Positions 42,497 through 52,237 of a stretch of DNA of 64,000 nucleotides are shown piece after piece. Positions within the stretch are counted from its first letter, which is position 1. The number at the start of each line of letters is the position of its first letter. The notes below the pieces were generated by a model, which was not told where the DNA came from, made no database searches, and was given only the letters and a program-made list of their open reading frames with translations. The DNA lies in assembly GCA_030653385.1 (NCBI GenBank), contig JAURZM010000009.1:1-64000 (forward strand), in the 5' to 3' direction. Origin of the DNA: Rubrivivax sp. (lineage in GTDB: Bacteria; Pseudomonadota; Gammaproteobacteria; Burkholderiales; Burkholderiaceae_C). The position numbers and the translations under genes are program-made.

Positions 42497-43600
42497 TCAG
42501 CCCATATGAAGTCTCTGGTACAGCCCACCCGGCAGTCGGGCGACCCGGCCGTCGAGTTCCAGGGTCATCAGCCGGGCCATCAGTTCGGGTGCCGGGCATC
42601 CGGTGCGGGCGATCAGCGCGTCCAGTGTCACCGGGTCGTGGCCCAGGGCTTCGATCAAGGGGTCGCTGGCTTCGTCCGACGCGGGCTCAAGTGGCAGGCC
42701 CACCTGTCGCCCCGAGCCGGGGCTCAGTTCTTCCAGGATGTCCTGGGCCGTTTCCACCAGCTTGGCGCCCTGCTTGAGCAGCGCATGGCAGCCCTTGGCC
42801 TGGGGTGCGTGGATCGAGCCCGGGATGGCGAACACCTCGCGTCCGGCCTCTGAAGCCAGGCGGGCGGTGATCAGCGAACCCGACTGCACAGCGGCTTCAA
42901 CCACCAGCGTGCCCAGGCTGAGCCCGGCAATGATGCGGTTGCGCTGCGGGAAGTGCTCGGGCAGCGCGGGTGTGCCGGGTGCATATTCGCTGAGCAGCGC
43001 GCCCTGCGCAGCGATGCGCTGGGCCAACGCGCGATGGGCGGGTGGGTAGACCCGGTCCAGGCCGGTGCCCACCACGGCCACGGTGCCTGCGGCGCCCGAC
43101 AGCGCACCTTCGTGTGCGGCTGCGTCGATGCCTTGCGCCAACCCGGACACCACCAGCAGGCCCTGCTGGCTGAGCGCTGCGCCAAAGGCCCGTGCATTGG
43201 CCAGACCCTGGGCCGTGGCGTGTCGGCTGCCCACGATGGCCAGCGCACGCTGCTGCAGGCAGCTCAGGCTGCCCTGCACGTACAGCAGCAGTGGCGGGTC
43301 GGCGGTTTGCAGCAGCAGCGGGGGGTAGTTGCTGTCGCCCGGGGTCAGCACATGGCGGTCGGACCCGCCGGCCAGCCAGGTTTGTGCGGCTGCCAGGCGA
43401 AGGGCGTGATCACCCGGCGGCAGCTGGCCCAGGGCCTGCGCTGCAGCCGTGCCGGCAATCGCACGCAGGCCGTCGAAGCCCGTGGCGAAGATGGCCTGGG
43501 GCGAACCGCAGGCCGCCAGCAGGCGGCGCGCGGTGCTGCGCCCGACGGTGGGTGTTTCGAGCAGCCTGAACCAGGCCGCAAACTCTTCGGCGCTCAGCAT
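42497..43600 (-). CDS. dprA: DNA-processing protein DprA
   Basis: The 367-residue protein has the Rossmann-like DprA core: IVGSRHATAQG, SGLAQGIDAAAHEGAL and VVGTGLDRVYPPAHRAL, followed by a winged-helix C-terminal domain (DPVTLDALIARTGCPAPELM). DprA loads RecA onto incoming single-stranded DNA during natural transformation. Start ATG 43600 is chosen over a TTG 18 bases upstream. It is preceded in the same direction by the LysM gene and followed by smg. Confidence 0.95.
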   Translation of the reverse strand: MLSAEEFAAWFRLLETPTVGRSTARRLLAACGSPQAIFATGFDGLRAIAGTAAAQALGQLPPGDHALRLAAAQTWLAGGSDRHVLTPGDSNYPPLLLQTADPPLLLYVQGSLSCLQQRALAIVGSRHATAQGLANARAFGAALSQQGLLVVSGLAQGIDAAAHEGALSGAAGTVAVVGTGLDRVYPPAHRALAQRIAAQGALLSEYAPGTPALPEHFPQRNRIIAGLSLGTLVVEAAVQSGSLITARLASEAGREVFAIPGSIHAPQAKGCHALLKQGAKLVETAQDILEELSPGSGRQVGLPLEPASDEASDPLIEALGHDPVTLDALIARTGCPAPELMARLMTLELDGRVARLPGGLYQRLHMG

Positions 43601-43642
43601 GGCGGCGCGGAAGGTCAAACCAGGCGCCGGTCAGCGCCGGCT

Positions 43643-44827
43643 TCAGGGCTGCGTGAAGCGGTCGCCGGCGCGCACCGGGTCCTGCACGTTCAGGATCAGT
43701 GCGTACGACACCCGTTCGAAGACACGGAACACAAACAGCAGGCCGTGGCGTTCGTCGGGCAGGCGCAGGGCGGCCTTGTCGCGCGAGGTGGTGTCCACCG
43801 CCAGCGTGCCGGTGCGCCACAGCGCCAGCACGTGGCCGCGCTCCATGCCGTCGCGCTGGCCGCGGTTGATGGCCACGACATGGTTCTGGCCGCCGCGCAG
43901 GCCGTCGCCGTAGATCGACACCACACGCCCGTCGACCGGGTTGGCCGGCGCGCGTGGCACGTAGGCCACCAGTTCCTGCTGCGGCACCGGCGACAGGCGG
44001 TCGCCCACGACGGCTTCGAGCCGGGTGCTGGTGACGCGGAAGGTGGCTGGCACCAGCAGTTGCCGGCCAGCGACCGGCGCCCTGTCGGCGGCGCGGGTGT
44101 ACTGCGCCGTGCCGACGTAGCGGCCCTCGTAACCCAGGACTTCGGTCGTGATGGGGTCGCGCAGCGGCACCAGCTCGCGGAAGAGGCGGAAGTCGCGTGC
44201 GCCGCCGAGGTCGCCGCGCACATAGGCGGTTTCGCCACGCGAGACCATGACACGGCCTTCCTGCGTGGCCACGATGCGCGGCGCGGTGTCCAGTTCGTTG
44301 CCGTTGAAGACCACGGCTTCGTTCAGGAAGGGGCCGATCAGGTTCAGCGGGATGGCGGCAATGGCGCCGTTGTCCAGCAGTTCGCTGCGCACGCGCGGCG
44401 ACATGCGCACGGTGTTGGTGGGTGCACCACCGTCGCTGCCGGCCAGGCGCAGACGGGCGCGGCCATCGATTCGTTCCAGCAGCAGCACCTGCCCCGGGTA
44501 GATCAGGTGCGGGTTGCGGATTTCCTGCAGGTTCATGCCCCACAGCTCAGGCCAGCGCCAGGCGTTTTTCAGGAACAGACCCGAGATGCCCCACAAGGTG
44601 TCACCCGGCTGCACGGTGTGCGAGTCGGGGGCGTTGGGCGACAGGTCTTCCAGCGGCACGCCGGCCTGCGCCACACGCTGCGCGGTTGCGCGCCACTCGG
44701 GGGTGATCGGCAGTTGGCTGGTCTGGGCCAACACGGTGGGCGCGGCGGCCATCAGCCCGGTGCCCGCGCCAGCCAGCGCGGCCATGCGGAGCAAGGCGCG
44801 GCGGCGTTGGAGTTCGTTGAGGCTCAT
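43643..44827 (-). CDS. Exported LysM-domain protein
   Basis: The 394-residue product begins with a signal sequence (LRMAALAGAGTGLMAAAPTVLAQ split across the hydrophobic core and AQ cleavage site) and a LysM domain, HTVQPGDTLWGISGLFL, near residue 70. LysM domains bind peptidoglycan. The remaining 250 residues are mostly beta-strand with no recognised motif; related proteins occur at the smg-dprA position in Burkholderiales. Start ATG 44827 removes a non-coding extension. dprA follows 42 bases downstream. Confidence 0.9.
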   Translation of the reverse strand: MSLNELQRRRALLRMAALAGAGTGLMAAAPTVLAQTSQLPITPEWRATAQRVAQAGVPLEDLSPNAPDSHTVQPGDTLWGISGLFLKNAWRWPELWGMNLQEIRNPHLIYPGQVLLLERIDGRARLRLAGSDGGAPTNTVRMSPRVRSELLDNGAIAAIPLNLIGPFLNEAVVFNGNELDTAPRIVATQEGRVMVSRGETAYVRGDLGGARDFRLFRELVPLRDPITTEVLGYEGRYVGTAQYTRAADRAPVAGRQLLVPATFRVTSTRLEAVVGDRLSPVPQQELVAYVPRAPANPVDGRVVSIYGDGLRGGQNHVVAINRGQRDGMERGHVLALWRTGTLAVDTTSRDKAALRLPDERHGLLFVFRVFERVSYALILNVQDPVRAGDRFTQP

Positions 44828-45170
44828 CACGCTGGGTGTTCTCCGGGCGGCGGGGTCGTCGATGCCAAAATGCCGCAAGCCAAAGCTGCAGGTGGACGGG
44901 GCAAAGGCCCGCGCCGAAGGCCGGTGCTGCCGGTCTTGCGGGTCCTGGGGTGTTCTGTGCGCCTTGCGGCCCGAAACACCCCCTGCACTGCGGCGACAAT
45001 GCTCATATGGTTTCACAGATTCTGCCCGTAAACCCTTGATGCCGCAAACAAACTGAGCCTGCCGGCCGCTTGCCGTGGACCCCTTCACGGCACCCGGCGT
45101 TGTCTGCGGTCCACAGCTGTTGCGAGCTGTTTCTCCACCCCCACTTCCATTGCATCCGCGCTGACCTGAC
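44828..45170. other. 343-base divergent intergenic region between LysM gene and def
   Basis: No gene is supported here. The region separates two genes transcribed apart and so should hold promoters for both the leftward LysM-dprA-smg genes and rightward def-fmt. I see no clear -10/-35 pair, operator or RNA element. The open frames on both strands lack protein-like composition. Confidence 0.5.
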
Positions 45171-45686
45171 ATGGCCCGCCTGAACATCCTGCGTTACCCC
45201 GACCCCCGCTTGCAAACCGTGGCCCGCCCCGTGGCGGCCGTGGACGCGCGCATCCGCCAGCTGGTGGACGACCTGCTCGAGACCATGTATGCCAACGACG
45301 GCGTCGGCCTGGCAGCCACCCAGGTTGACGTGCACGAACGTGTGCTGGTGATGGACACCTCGGAACAGCGCGACCAGCCCCTGGTGATGGTCAACCCCGA
45401 GATCACCTGGCGCAGCGACGACTTTGCGGTGGCCGAAGAAGGCTGCCTGTCGGTGCCGCTGATCTACGACCGCGTCGAGCGCCACGCCCGGGTGAAGGTG
45501 CGGGCGCTGGGCCGCGACGGCCAGCCCTTCGAGCTGGATGCAGAAGGACTGCAATCCGTCTGTGTGCAGCACGAGATGGACCACCTGCAAGGCAAGGTTT
45601 TCGTCGAATACCTCAGCGCCTTGAAGCGTGACCGCATCCGCACCAAGCTGCTGAAGAAAACACGCGACGAATCACGCGACCGCTGA
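45171..45686 (+). CDS. def: Peptide deformylase
   Basis: The 171-residue enzyme removes the formyl group from nascent protein N-termini. All three motifs are present: [15 protein letters not shown] (metal Cys) and QHEMDHLQG (metal His pair and catalytic Glu). Length is standard. It is followed by fmt, as in many bacteria, so the formylation and deformylation enzymes are cotranscribed. Confidence 0.98.
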   Translation: MARLNILRYPDPRLQTVARPVAAVDARIRQLVDDLLETMYANDGVGLAATQVDVHERVLVMDTSEQRDQPLVMVNPEITWRSDDFAVAEEGCLSVPLIYDRVERHARVKVRALGRDGQPFELDAEGLQSVCVQHEMDHLQGKVFVEYLSALKRDRIRTKLLKKTRDESRDR

Positions 45687-45727
45687 GCGCAGCGCGCCCG
45701 ACCCGACCCGCACCGCACCGCACGAAC

Positions 45728-46663
45728 ATGAAACTGGCCTTTGCCGGCACCCCGGAATTTGCCCGCATGGCGCTGCAGGCGCTGCACGCGGCCGGCCACG
45801 ACATCGTGCTGGTGCTGACGCAGCCCGACCGACCGGCCGGACGCGGCATGAAGCTGCAGTCGTCACCGGTGAAACAGTTTGCATCGGCCCACGGTTTGCC
45901 GCTGTTTCAGCCCCGCAGCTTGCGCCTGGACGGTAAGTTCCCCGACGAAGCCGGCGCCGCGCGCGAAGCGCTCAGCCAGGCGGCGCCCGAGCTGATGGTC
46001 GTGGCGGCCTACGGCCTGATCCTGCCGGCCTGGGCGCTGACGCTGCCGCCGCTGGGCTGCCTGAACATCCACGGCTCGCTGCTGCCGCGCTGGCGTGGCG
46101 CGGCGCCGATCCACCGCGCCATCGAAGCCGGCGACACCGAGACCGGCATCACCATCATGCAGATGGACAGTGGGCTGGACACCGGCGAGATGCTGCTGCT
46201 CGACCGCATGGCCATCCGGCCCGACGACACCACGGCCAGCCTGCACGACCGGCTGGCCGAGCTGGGCGCACGCCTCATCGTGCAGGCCGTCGAACTGGCC
46301 GGGCAGGGCGCGCTGCAGCCGCAGGTGCAGCCCGCAGCCGGCGTGAGCTACGCCCACAAGATCGACAAGGCCGAGGCGGCGCTGGACCTGGCCGCACCCG
46401 CCGAACAGCTGGAGCGCCGCATCCGCGCCTTCGACCCTTTCCCCGGCTGCACGCTGCCGCTGGGGGGCCAGGCCGTCAAGGTGTGGCGGGCTGCGCTGGC
46501 CCCGGGCGCGGGCCGGCCCGGCCAGGTGCTGGAAGCGGCGGGCGACCGCCTGGTGCTGGCCTGCGGGCAAGGCGCACTGCAGCTGCTGGAACTGCAGCTG
46601 CCGGGCGGGCGCCGCGTCGGTGCGCGCGAATTCCTGCAAGGGCACACGCTGGCCGTGGATTGA
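45728..46663 (+). CDS. fmt: Methionyl-tRNA formyltransferase
   Basis: The 311-residue enzyme formylates initiator Met-t[15 protein letters not shown] opens the Rossmann-type domain, [16 protein letters not shown] is the 10-formyl-THF-binding motif with catalytic His, and [10 protein letters not shown] follows. The C-terminal beta-barrel binds tRNA. It begins 41 bases after def and is full length. Confidence 0.98.
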   Translation: MKLAFAGTPEFARMALQALHAAGHDIVLVLTQPDRPAGRGMKLQSSPVKQFASAHGLPLFQPRSLRLDGKFPDEAGAAREALSQAAPELMVVAAYGLILPAWALTLPPLGCLNIHGSLLPRWRGAAPIHRAIEAGDTETGITIMQMDSGLDTGEMLLLDRMAIRPDDTTASLHDRLAELGARLIVQAVELAGQGALQPQVQPAAGVSYAHKIDKAEAALDLAAPAEQLERRIRAFDPFPGCTLPLGGQAVKVWRAALAPGAGRPGQVLEAAGDRLVLACGQGALQLLELQLPGGRRVGAREFLQGHTLAVD

Positions 46664-46740
46664 AGCGGGCCGCTCAAGCACCGGGCTGCCGCGGCCGATA
46701 AGACAGGCACAAAGCCCGTCCTGCCTTGTTCACCTTGCTC

Positions 46741-47106
46741 ATGCGCCGAAGCCTTCTCACCCTTGTCACCCTGGCCCCGCTGTGGCTGACCGGGTGCGAC
46801 CTGCTGGGCATCGAACCGGCCAGCGTGCTGGCCGCCCGGCGTGAAGCCGAAAGCAAGGCCATCGGCGCCGGCTGTCGCCATGCCGCGCGCTCGGTGGAGC
46901 AGTGTTACGCGTTGAACAAACGTGCCGACAAGGCCGCCATCTTTGCCGGCTGGAAAGAGATGAGCGAGTACATGGCCGAAAACAAGATCGAGCCGGTGCC
47001 GCCCACCGCCGAGACCGCGCCGACCGAAGTGGCGGCCGCCGAAGTCACCGAAGCTGAAGGGCCCGTCGAAAAGAAGCCGGTCAAGGCGTCGACCAAAAAA
47101 CAGTAG
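46741..47106 (+). CDS. Small predicted lipoprotein
   Basis: The 121-residue product starts MRRSLLTLVTLAPLWLTGC, an excellent lipoprotein signal with lipobox LTGC. The mature part includes CRHAARSVEQCYALNKRADK and AAIFAGWKEMSEYMAENKIE, a short conserved core, then a Pro/Glu/Lys-rich tail. Two further Cys residues may form a disulfide. I do not recognise the family. ATG 46741 is preferred to an upstream TTG at 46726. Confidence 0.8.
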   Translation: MRRSLLTLVTLAPLWLTGCDLLGIEPASVLAARREAESKAIGAGCRHAARSVEQCYALNKRADKAAIFAGWKEMSEYMAENKIEPVPPTAETAPTEVAAAEVTEAEGPVEKKPVKASTKKQ

Positions 47107-47265
47107 GCACGAGCCGGCACGCCGGCTGGGACCTCCGGCTGCCGCCCCAAGCGGCGCCGCAAACGCTGCGTTCTGTCGCTTTGGCCTGCAGCCTGTCGCC
47201 TGGGGCTCGCCAGCCGGCCGCCATGGCGGCACAGTGCGGGCACGCCATCAGCACCGGAGTTCCCC

Positions 47266-48009
47266 ATGACGCCCAGCCTGCGCCAGACCCTGGCCCACCT
47301 TGTTGCCCCCGCGCTGCTGTGCCTGACGCTGCTGCCGCACGCCGCGCAGGCCAACACCCCGGGCTCGGTGCGCAGCGTTTCCGAGCTGCGCACCGTCGAC
47401 AGCTTCCAGGCCATCGCGCTCAGCGGTTCGATGGACCTCACCGTGCGCCAGGGTGCCGAACAATCGGTGCAGGTCGAGGCCGACGACAAGCTGCTGCCGC
47501 TGCTGGAAACGGTGGTCGAGTCCACCAGCCGGGGCGCCACGCTGCTGGTGCGCTGGAAAAAGGGACACAGTTTGTCGAGTCGTTCTCGGGTGCGGGTGAC
47601 CGTGGTCGTGCCCAAGCTCACGGCCCTGGTCGCGGCGGGCTCGGGCGACATCCGGCTCGAGCCCTTCAACACCCCCGTGCTGAAACTGGCGCTGTCCGGT
47701 TCGGGTGACGCTCGATTGACGGGCCTGACCACCGACGAGCTGGGCATCTCGATCTCTGGCAGCGGCGACGTGGCCGGCAGCGGCAGCGCGGTGAAGATCA
47801 AGGTCAGCATCGCCGGCAGCGGCGACGTGCGCCTGAGCGACATGAAAGCCGACGACGTGACGGTCAGCATCGCCGGCAGCGGCGACGCGGCGGTGAATGC
47901 CGACAAGTCGCTGAGCGTGACCATCGCCGGCAGCGGCGACGTCAGCTACACCGGCAACGCCGCGGTGAAAAGCCGCGTCGCCGGCAGCGGCAGCGTCGTC
48001 AAACGCTGA
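47266..48009 (+). CDS. DUF2807 (head-GIN-domain) exported protein
   Basis: The 247-residue protein has a Sec signal peptide ending near ANTPGS and then a repetitive beta-helix-like body in which motifs such as SISGSGDV and SIAGSGDV recur, the pattern of DUF2807. These are thought to adopt a right-handed beta-roll; function is unknown. Three repeats are nearly identical at DNA level (47809, 47869 and 47923). No partner gene is obvious. A hairpin at 48070 follows it. Confidence 0.88.
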   Translation: MTPSLRQTLAHLVAPALLCLTLLPHAAQANTPGSVRSVSELRTVDSFQAIALSGSMDLTVRQGAEQSVQVEADDKLLPLLETVVESTSRGATLLVRWKKGHSLSSRSRVRVTVVVPKLTALVAAGSGDIRLEPFNTPVLKLALSGSGDARLTGLTTDELGISISGSGDVAGSGSAVKIKVSIAGSGDVRLSDMKADDVTVSIAGSGDAAVNADKSLSVTIAGSGDVSYTGNAAVKSRVAGSGSVVKR

Positions 48010-48069
48010 GCCCGCACATGAGGGTCCGGAAGGACCCGAATGGCTGGCTGATCCCCGAAGCTTCAACTT

Positions 48070-48096
48070 GCTCCCTCTCCCAGAGGGAGAGGGAGC
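48070..48096. repeat. GCTCCCTCTC-type palindromic hairpin, copy 3
   Basis: Bases 48070-48080 are a perfect 11-base inverted repeat of 48086-48096 with a five-base loop. The same stem sequence occurs within the VanZ gene at 35150. It lies about 60 bases after the DUF2807 stop and before azlC, with no T run, so if it is a terminator it is not a canonical one. Confidence 0.7.
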
Positions 48097-48185
48097 CGAC
48101 CCGAAGGGCTTCGGTTTCGGACCCGACCCGAACGATCGCTTGATATTGTCCGACCGCGGCGCCGCGCCAGCGAGGCCCGGCGACA

Positions 48186-48935
48186 ATGTGGGTAGTGAAC
48201 CTTGCTGTTGACGCGCCGATCTGGCGCCACCCCGAATTTTCCCGCGGCGCGCGCGACATGCTGGGCACGGCCATCGGCATCGGTGCCTGGGGCCTGATCA
48301 CCGGCGTGGCCATGGGCAACAGCGGCCTGCCCTTGCCCCTGATGGTGTTCATGTCGCTGGTGGTTTTTGCCGGCAGTGCGCAGCTGGCGGTGCTGCCTTT
48401 GATGTCCGGCGGCGCGCCGGTCTGGGTGATCTGGGCCACGGCCCTGTGCGTGAACCTGCGCTTTGTCATCTTCAGCGCAGCCTGGCGGCCCTACTTCCTG
48501 CCCTACCCGATGGCAACACGTCTTCGGCTGGCCTATTTCACGGCCGACCTGAACTACGTGCTCTTCATGCGGCGTTTCCCCGACCCCAAACCGGCGCCGG
48601 AACAGCTGCCCTACTTCTGGGGCGGGGTGGTGCTGAACTGGGCCTCGTGGCAGGTGCCGTCGTTGGTCGGCATCTTCCTGGCCGACACCGTGCCGGTGCA
48701 CTGGGGCATCGGCTTTGCCGGCACGCTGGCGCTGCTGGGCATCGGGCTTTCGCTGCTGAACGGCAAGGCCACGGCTGTGGCGGGTGCCGTGGCCGGCTGT
48801 GCGGCGGTGGCCGCCTTTGCGCTGCCCTACAAGCTGAACATCGTGGTGGCCATCGCGGCAGCCGTGGCCATGGGCTTGCTCATCGACCACAGCACGCCGA
48901 AAAAGGCGCCCGCGCCCGTGGACGACAAGACATGA
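48186..48935 (+). CDS. azlC: AzlC-type branched-chain amino acid exporter, large subunit
   Basis: The 249-residue membrane protein has the AzlC pattern, with GLITGVAMGNSGLPLPLMVFM near the N-terminus, AGSAQLAVLPLM and NLRFVIFSAAWRPYF, and several more helices. Together with AzlD it exports branched-chain amino acids or related compounds. Its stop overlaps the azlD start by ATGA, giving translational coupling. The symbol is by family similarity; the substrate is not proven. Confidence 0.9.
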   Translation: MWVVNLAVDAPIWRHPEFSRGARDMLGTAIGIGAWGLITGVAMGNSGLPLPLMVFMSLVVFAGSAQLAVLPLMSGGAPVWVIWATALCVNLRFVIFSAAWRPYFLPYPMATRLRLAYFTADLNYVLFMRRFPDPKPAPEQLPYFWGGVVLNWASWQVPSLVGIFLADTVPVHWGIGFAGTLALLGIGLSLLNGKATAVAGAVAGCAAVAAFALPYKLNIVVAIAAAVAMGLLIDHSTPKKAPAPVDDKT

Positions 48936-49267
48936 CGATGGGCATGTTCGAAGGTGTGATCGCGGTTGTCGGGCTGACCGTGCTGACGGTGGCCACGCGG
49001 GGATTTTTCTTCCTGACGCGGCGCGAGATTCCCATCCCCGACTGGTTGAGCCAGGGCCTGCGCTACGCACCGCTGGCCGCCATGGCCGCCGTGGTGCTGC
49101 CCGAGGTGGTGCTGCTGCAGGGCCAGCTGATCCAGACCTGGATGGACGCTCGCCTGTACGCGGTGGCGGCGGGCGCGGCTTACTTCTGGTGGCGGCGCGA
49201 CATCCTGGGCACCATTCTCAGCGGCATGGCGGTGCTGCTGCCCTTGAAGCTGGGGCTGGGCTGGTAA
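48932..49267 (+). CDS. azlD: AzlD-type branched-chain amino acid exporter, small subunit
   Basis: A 111-residue membrane protein with four hydrophobic segments, including LTVLTVATRGFFFLTRREIP and YAPLAAMAAVVLPEV, typical of AzlD. It completes the two-subunit exporter with AzlC; the ATG at 48932 overlaps the azlC stop. It is short and easily missed because a longer frame runs through on the same strand. Confidence 0.9.
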   Translation: MTMGMFEGVIAVVGLTVLTVATRGFFFLTRREIPIPDWLSQGLRYAPLAAMAAVVLPEVVLLQGQLIQTWMDARLYAVAAGAAYFWWRRDILGTILSGMAVLLPLKLGLGW

Positions 49268-49288
49268 GGACATCTTCGGCGCCGTCCT

Positions 49289-49294
49289 TAGAAT
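49289..49294 (+). promoter_or_regulatory. Possible -10 box for pgk
   Basis: TAGAAT lies 32 bases before the pgk ATG and resembles the boxes before yajC, pyk and fba. The -35 region is not obvious by eye. Confidence 0.35.
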
Positions 49295-49326
49295 TCGCCT
49301 TCTTTTGACGCAGAAAGTTGTCCGCG

Positions 49327-50520
49327 ATGAACGTGATCCGCCTGGCTGACCTGATTTCCCAGGGCCGTGTGGAGGGCCAGCGGGTTTTCATCCGCGCCGA
49401 CCTCAACGTGCCCCAGGACGACACCGGCCGCATCACCGAAGACACGCGCATCCGCGCCAGCGTGCCGTGCATCCGCATGGCGCTGGCGGCGGGTGCGGCG
49501 GTGATGGTCACCTCGCACCTGGGCCGCCCGACCGAAGGTGAATTCAAGCCCGAGGACTCGCTCGCCCCGGTGGCCGTTCGCCTGGCCGAACTGCTGGGCT
49601 GCGAAGTGCCGCTGGTGTCGAACTGGGTCGACGGCGTCACCGTCGCGCCGGGCCAGGTGGTGCTGCTGGAAAATTGCCGCCTGAACAAGGGCGAGAAGAA
49701 AAACAGCGAAGAGCTCGGCCGCAAGATGGCCGCGCTGTGCGACATCTTCGTGCACGACGCCTTTGGCACCGCGCACCGCGCCGAAGCCAGCACCTACGGC
49801 ATCGCGCAGTTTGCCAAGATCGCCTGCGCCGGCCCCTTGCTGGCCGCCGAGATCGACGCCACCACCCGTGCGCTGGCGGCGCCGAAGCGGCCGCTGCTGG
49901 CCATCGTGGCCGGCAGCAAGGTCAGCACCAAGCTCACCATCCTGCAGGCGTTGGCGGGCAAGGTCGACGGGCTCATCGTCGGCGGTGGCATCGCCAACAC
50001 CTTCATGCTGGCCGAGGGCCTGCCCATCGGCAAGAGCCTGGCCGAGCCCGACCTGCTGGACCAGGCCAAGGCCGTCATCGCCGCGATGAAAGCACGCGGT
50101 GCGGCGGTGCCGATCCCGGTGGACGTGGTGGTGGCCAAGGCCTTCAAGGCCGACGCGCAGGCCACCGTGAAGGCGGCCAGCGAAGTGGCTGCCGACGACC
50201 TGATCCTGGACATCGGCCCCAAGACCACGGCGCTGCTGGCCGATCAGATCATGAAGGCCGGCACCGTGGTCTGGAACGGCCCGGTGGGCGTGTTCGAATT
50301 CGACAGCTTCAGCCGCGGCACCGAAGGCATCGCCCGCGCCATCGCCGCCAGCCAGGCCTTCAGCATTGCCGGTGGTGGCGATACGCTGGCGGCCATTGCC
50401 AAGTACGGCATCGAAAAGAACGTGGGTTACATCAGCACCGGCGGCGGGGCCTTCCTGGAGGTGCTGGAAGGCAAGACGTTGCCGGCTTTCGAGATTCTTG
50501 CGCGGCGCGCGGCGGGCTGA
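49327..50520 (+). CDS. pgk: Phosphoglycerate kinase
   Basis: The 397-residue enzyme interconverts 1,3-bisphosphoglycerate and 3-phosphoglycerate in central carbon metabolism. Conserved elements are [22 protein letters not shown] and [13 protein letters not shown]. The ATG at 49327 is chosen over a nearby upstream TTG. It is followed by pyk. The FkbH-type protein in this window would use the same 1,3-bisphosphoglycerate pool. Confidence 0.97.
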   Translation: MNVIRLADLISQGRVEGQRVFIRADLNVPQDDTGRITEDTRIRASVPCIRMALAAGAAVMVTSHLGRPTEGEFKPEDSLAPVAVRLAELLGCEVPLVSNWVDGVTVAPGQVVLLENCRLNKGEKKNSEELGRKMAALCDIFVHDAFGTAHRAEASTYGIAQFAKIACAGPLLAAEIDATTRALAAPKRPLLAIVAGSKVSTKLTILQALAGKVDGLIVGGGIANTFMLAEGLPIGKSLAEPDLLDQAKAVIAAMKARGAAVPIPVDVVVAKAFKADAQATVKAASEVAADDLILDIGPKTTALLADQIMKAGTVVWNGPVGVFEFDSFSRGTEGIARAIAASQAFSIAGGGDTLAAIAKYGIEKNVGYISTGGGAFLEVLEGKTLPAFEILARRAAG

Positions 50521-50583
50521 GCCAGCCGGGGCCTCGGGCACGAAGCCGTAACGCCTTCGTAATTTTCCGCGGGAACACACGCC

Positions 50584-50589
50584 CATAAT
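50584..50589 (+). promoter_or_regulatory. Possible -10 box for pyk
   Basis: CATAAT lies 35 bases upstream of the pyk ATG, in the 104-base gap after pgk. It is similar to boxes ahead of the other glycolytic genes. Without a clear -35 the call is tentative. Confidence 0.35.
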
Positions 50590-50624
50590 CCGCGCGGCTG
50601 TTGCCTGCTCCCGGAGTGTTGCCC

Positions 50625-52055
50625 ATGACCCGTGCCACCAAGATCGTCGCCACCCTCGGCCCTGCCTCCAGCGACCCCGAGGTGCTGGAGCGCCTGATGC
50701 GCGCCGGTGTGGACGTGGTGCGACTGAACTTCAGCCACGGCAAGGCGCAAGACCACATCGACCTCGCTGCGCTGGTGCGCAGCACCGCGCTGAAGGTCGG
50801 CAAGCCGATCGCGCTGATGGCCGACCTGCAGGGCCCCAAGATCCGCGTCGGCAAGTTTGCCGAGGGCAAGGTGCTGCTGGTGGCCGGCGAGCGCTTTGTG
50901 CTCGACGCGGCGCGCACCGAGCCTGGCGACATCGGCGGCGTCGGCCTGGACTACAAGGAACTGCCGCGCGACCTGCGCCCTGGCGACACGCTGCTGCTCA
51001 ACGACGGCCTGATCAAGCTGTCGGTGGAGCGTGTGCTGGGTGAAGAAGTGCACACACGGGTGGTGGTGGGCGGTGTGCTGTCCAACAACAAGGGCATCAA
51101 CAAGGCCGGTGGCGGCCTGACGGCGCCCGCCCTCACGGCCAAGGACATGGAGGACATCAAGACCGCGGTGTCCTTCCAGTGTGAGTACCTGGCGGTGAGC
51201 TTTCCCAAAAACGCCACCGACATGGAGATGGCGCGCCAGCTGGCCTACGTGGCCGGCGAGCCGATGCGGCACAAGCCGGCGCTGATCGCCAAGATCGAGC
51301 GCAGCGAAGCCATTCCGCAACTGGAAGCCATCCTGCGTGCCAGCGACGGCATCATGGTCGCGCGGGGCGACCTGGCAGTGGAGGTCGGCAACGCGGCCGT
51401 GCCGGCCTTGCAAAAGCGCATGATCCGCATGGCACGCGAGATGGACAAGGTGGTCATCACCGCGACGCAGATGATGGAAAGCATGATCCTGGCGCCGGTG
51501 CCCACCCGCGCCGAGGTGTCGGACGTGGCCAATGCGGTGCTGGACGGCACCGATGCGGTGATGCTGAGCGCTGAAACGGCGGCCGGCAAGTACCCGGTGG
51601 AAACCGTCGAGCAGATGGCGCAGATTGCGCTCGAAGCCGAACGGGCCGAAGACATCTCCATCGAAACCGACTTCACCAACAAGCGCTTCGGCCGCATCGA
51701 CCAGAGCATTGCGATGGGTGCGCTGTTCACGGCGCATCACCTGGGCTGCAAGGCCATCATCGCACTGACCGAAAGTGGCAGCACCGCGTTGTGGATGAGC
51801 CGGCACAACATCAAGGTGCCCATCTACGGCATGACCTCGCAACAGTCGTCGGAGCGCCGCATGACGCTGTACCGCAACGTGCAGCCGCTGCTGATGCCCA
51901 AGATGACCGATCGCGACCTGGCCCTGGCGAAGGCCGAGGCGCTGCTGGTGGAAAAGGGCGTGCTGCGGCCGGGCGACACCTACGCCATCACCTGCGGTGA
52001 ACCGATGGGCTATCCGGGTGGCACCAACATGCTGAAGGTCTGCCAGGTGAGTTGA
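50625..52055 (+). CDS. pyk: Pyruvate kinase
   Basis: A 476-residue enzyme that turns phosphoenolpyruvate and ADP into pyruvate and ATP. TRATKIVATLGPAS opens the barrel, GIMVARGDLAVEVG is the catalytic loop, and SAETAAGKYPVE is conserved. A GGAG sequence precedes the ATG at 50625. The stop codon is followed immediately by a composite GC-rich repeat. Confidence 0.97.
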   Translation: MTRATKIVATLGPASSDPEVLERLMRAGVDVVRLNFSHGKAQDHIDLAALVRSTALKVGKPIALMADLQGPKIRVGKFAEGKVLLVAGERFVLDAARTEPGDIGGVGLDYKELPRDLRPGDTLLLNDGLIKLSVERVLGEEVHTRVVVGGVLSNNKGINKAGGGLTAPALTAKDMEDIKTAVSFQCEYLAVSFPKNATDMEMARQLAYVAGEPMRHKPALIAKIERSEAIPQLEAILRASDGIMVARGDLAVEVGNAAVPALQKRMIRMAREMDKVVITATQMMESMILAPVPTRAEVSDVANAVLDGTDAVMLSAETAAGKYPVETVEQMAQIALEAERAEDISIETDFTNKRFGRIDQSIAMGALFTAHHLGCKAIIALTESGSTALWMSRHNIKVPIYGMTSQQSSERRMTLYRNVQPLLMPKMTDRDLALAKAEALLVEKGVLRPGDTYAITCGEPMGYPGGTNMLKVCQVS

Positions 52056-52217
52056 GCCCCCAAGCTCGCTAGCGCTCGCTGCCAGTTGGCTTGCAAGCCA
52101 ACTGGCGTTCGCCAGCCTCTCGCCAGCGCGCAGGCGCTGGCTCGGTGCGGGCTCACCCCCCCGGGGGGGATGTCCCCCGACGGACCGGCAGAGCCGGTCC
52201 GTGGGGGGAAGCTTGGT
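52056..52217. repeat. GC-rich composite repeat directly after the pyk stop
   Basis: The region begins at the base after the pyk stop with GCCCCCAAGCTCGCTAGCGC and TCGCT, and contains several inverted repeats (GCCAGTTGGC/GCCAACTGGC, CCCCCC/GGGGGG, GGACCGGC/GCCGGTCC). It ends with GGGAAGCTTGGT. The first 25 bases and the last 12 recur on the minus strand at 58938-59025 next to accB. This is probably a mobile or recombining intergenic element; similar GC-rich blocks are common in Burkholderiales genomes. Confidence 0.75.
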
Positions 52218-52237
52218 CAGAGGGCTCTTGTTCCCGG

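Noticed and set aside
42953..45031. 692-codon plus-strand frame opposite dprA and the LysM gene
   Set aside because: It crosses two well-supported minus-strand genes and has shadow-like composition.
47802..47940. Direct repeats as a CRISPR array
   Set aside because: They are in frame within a DUF2807 gene, have no spacers of equal length and no cas genes nearby.
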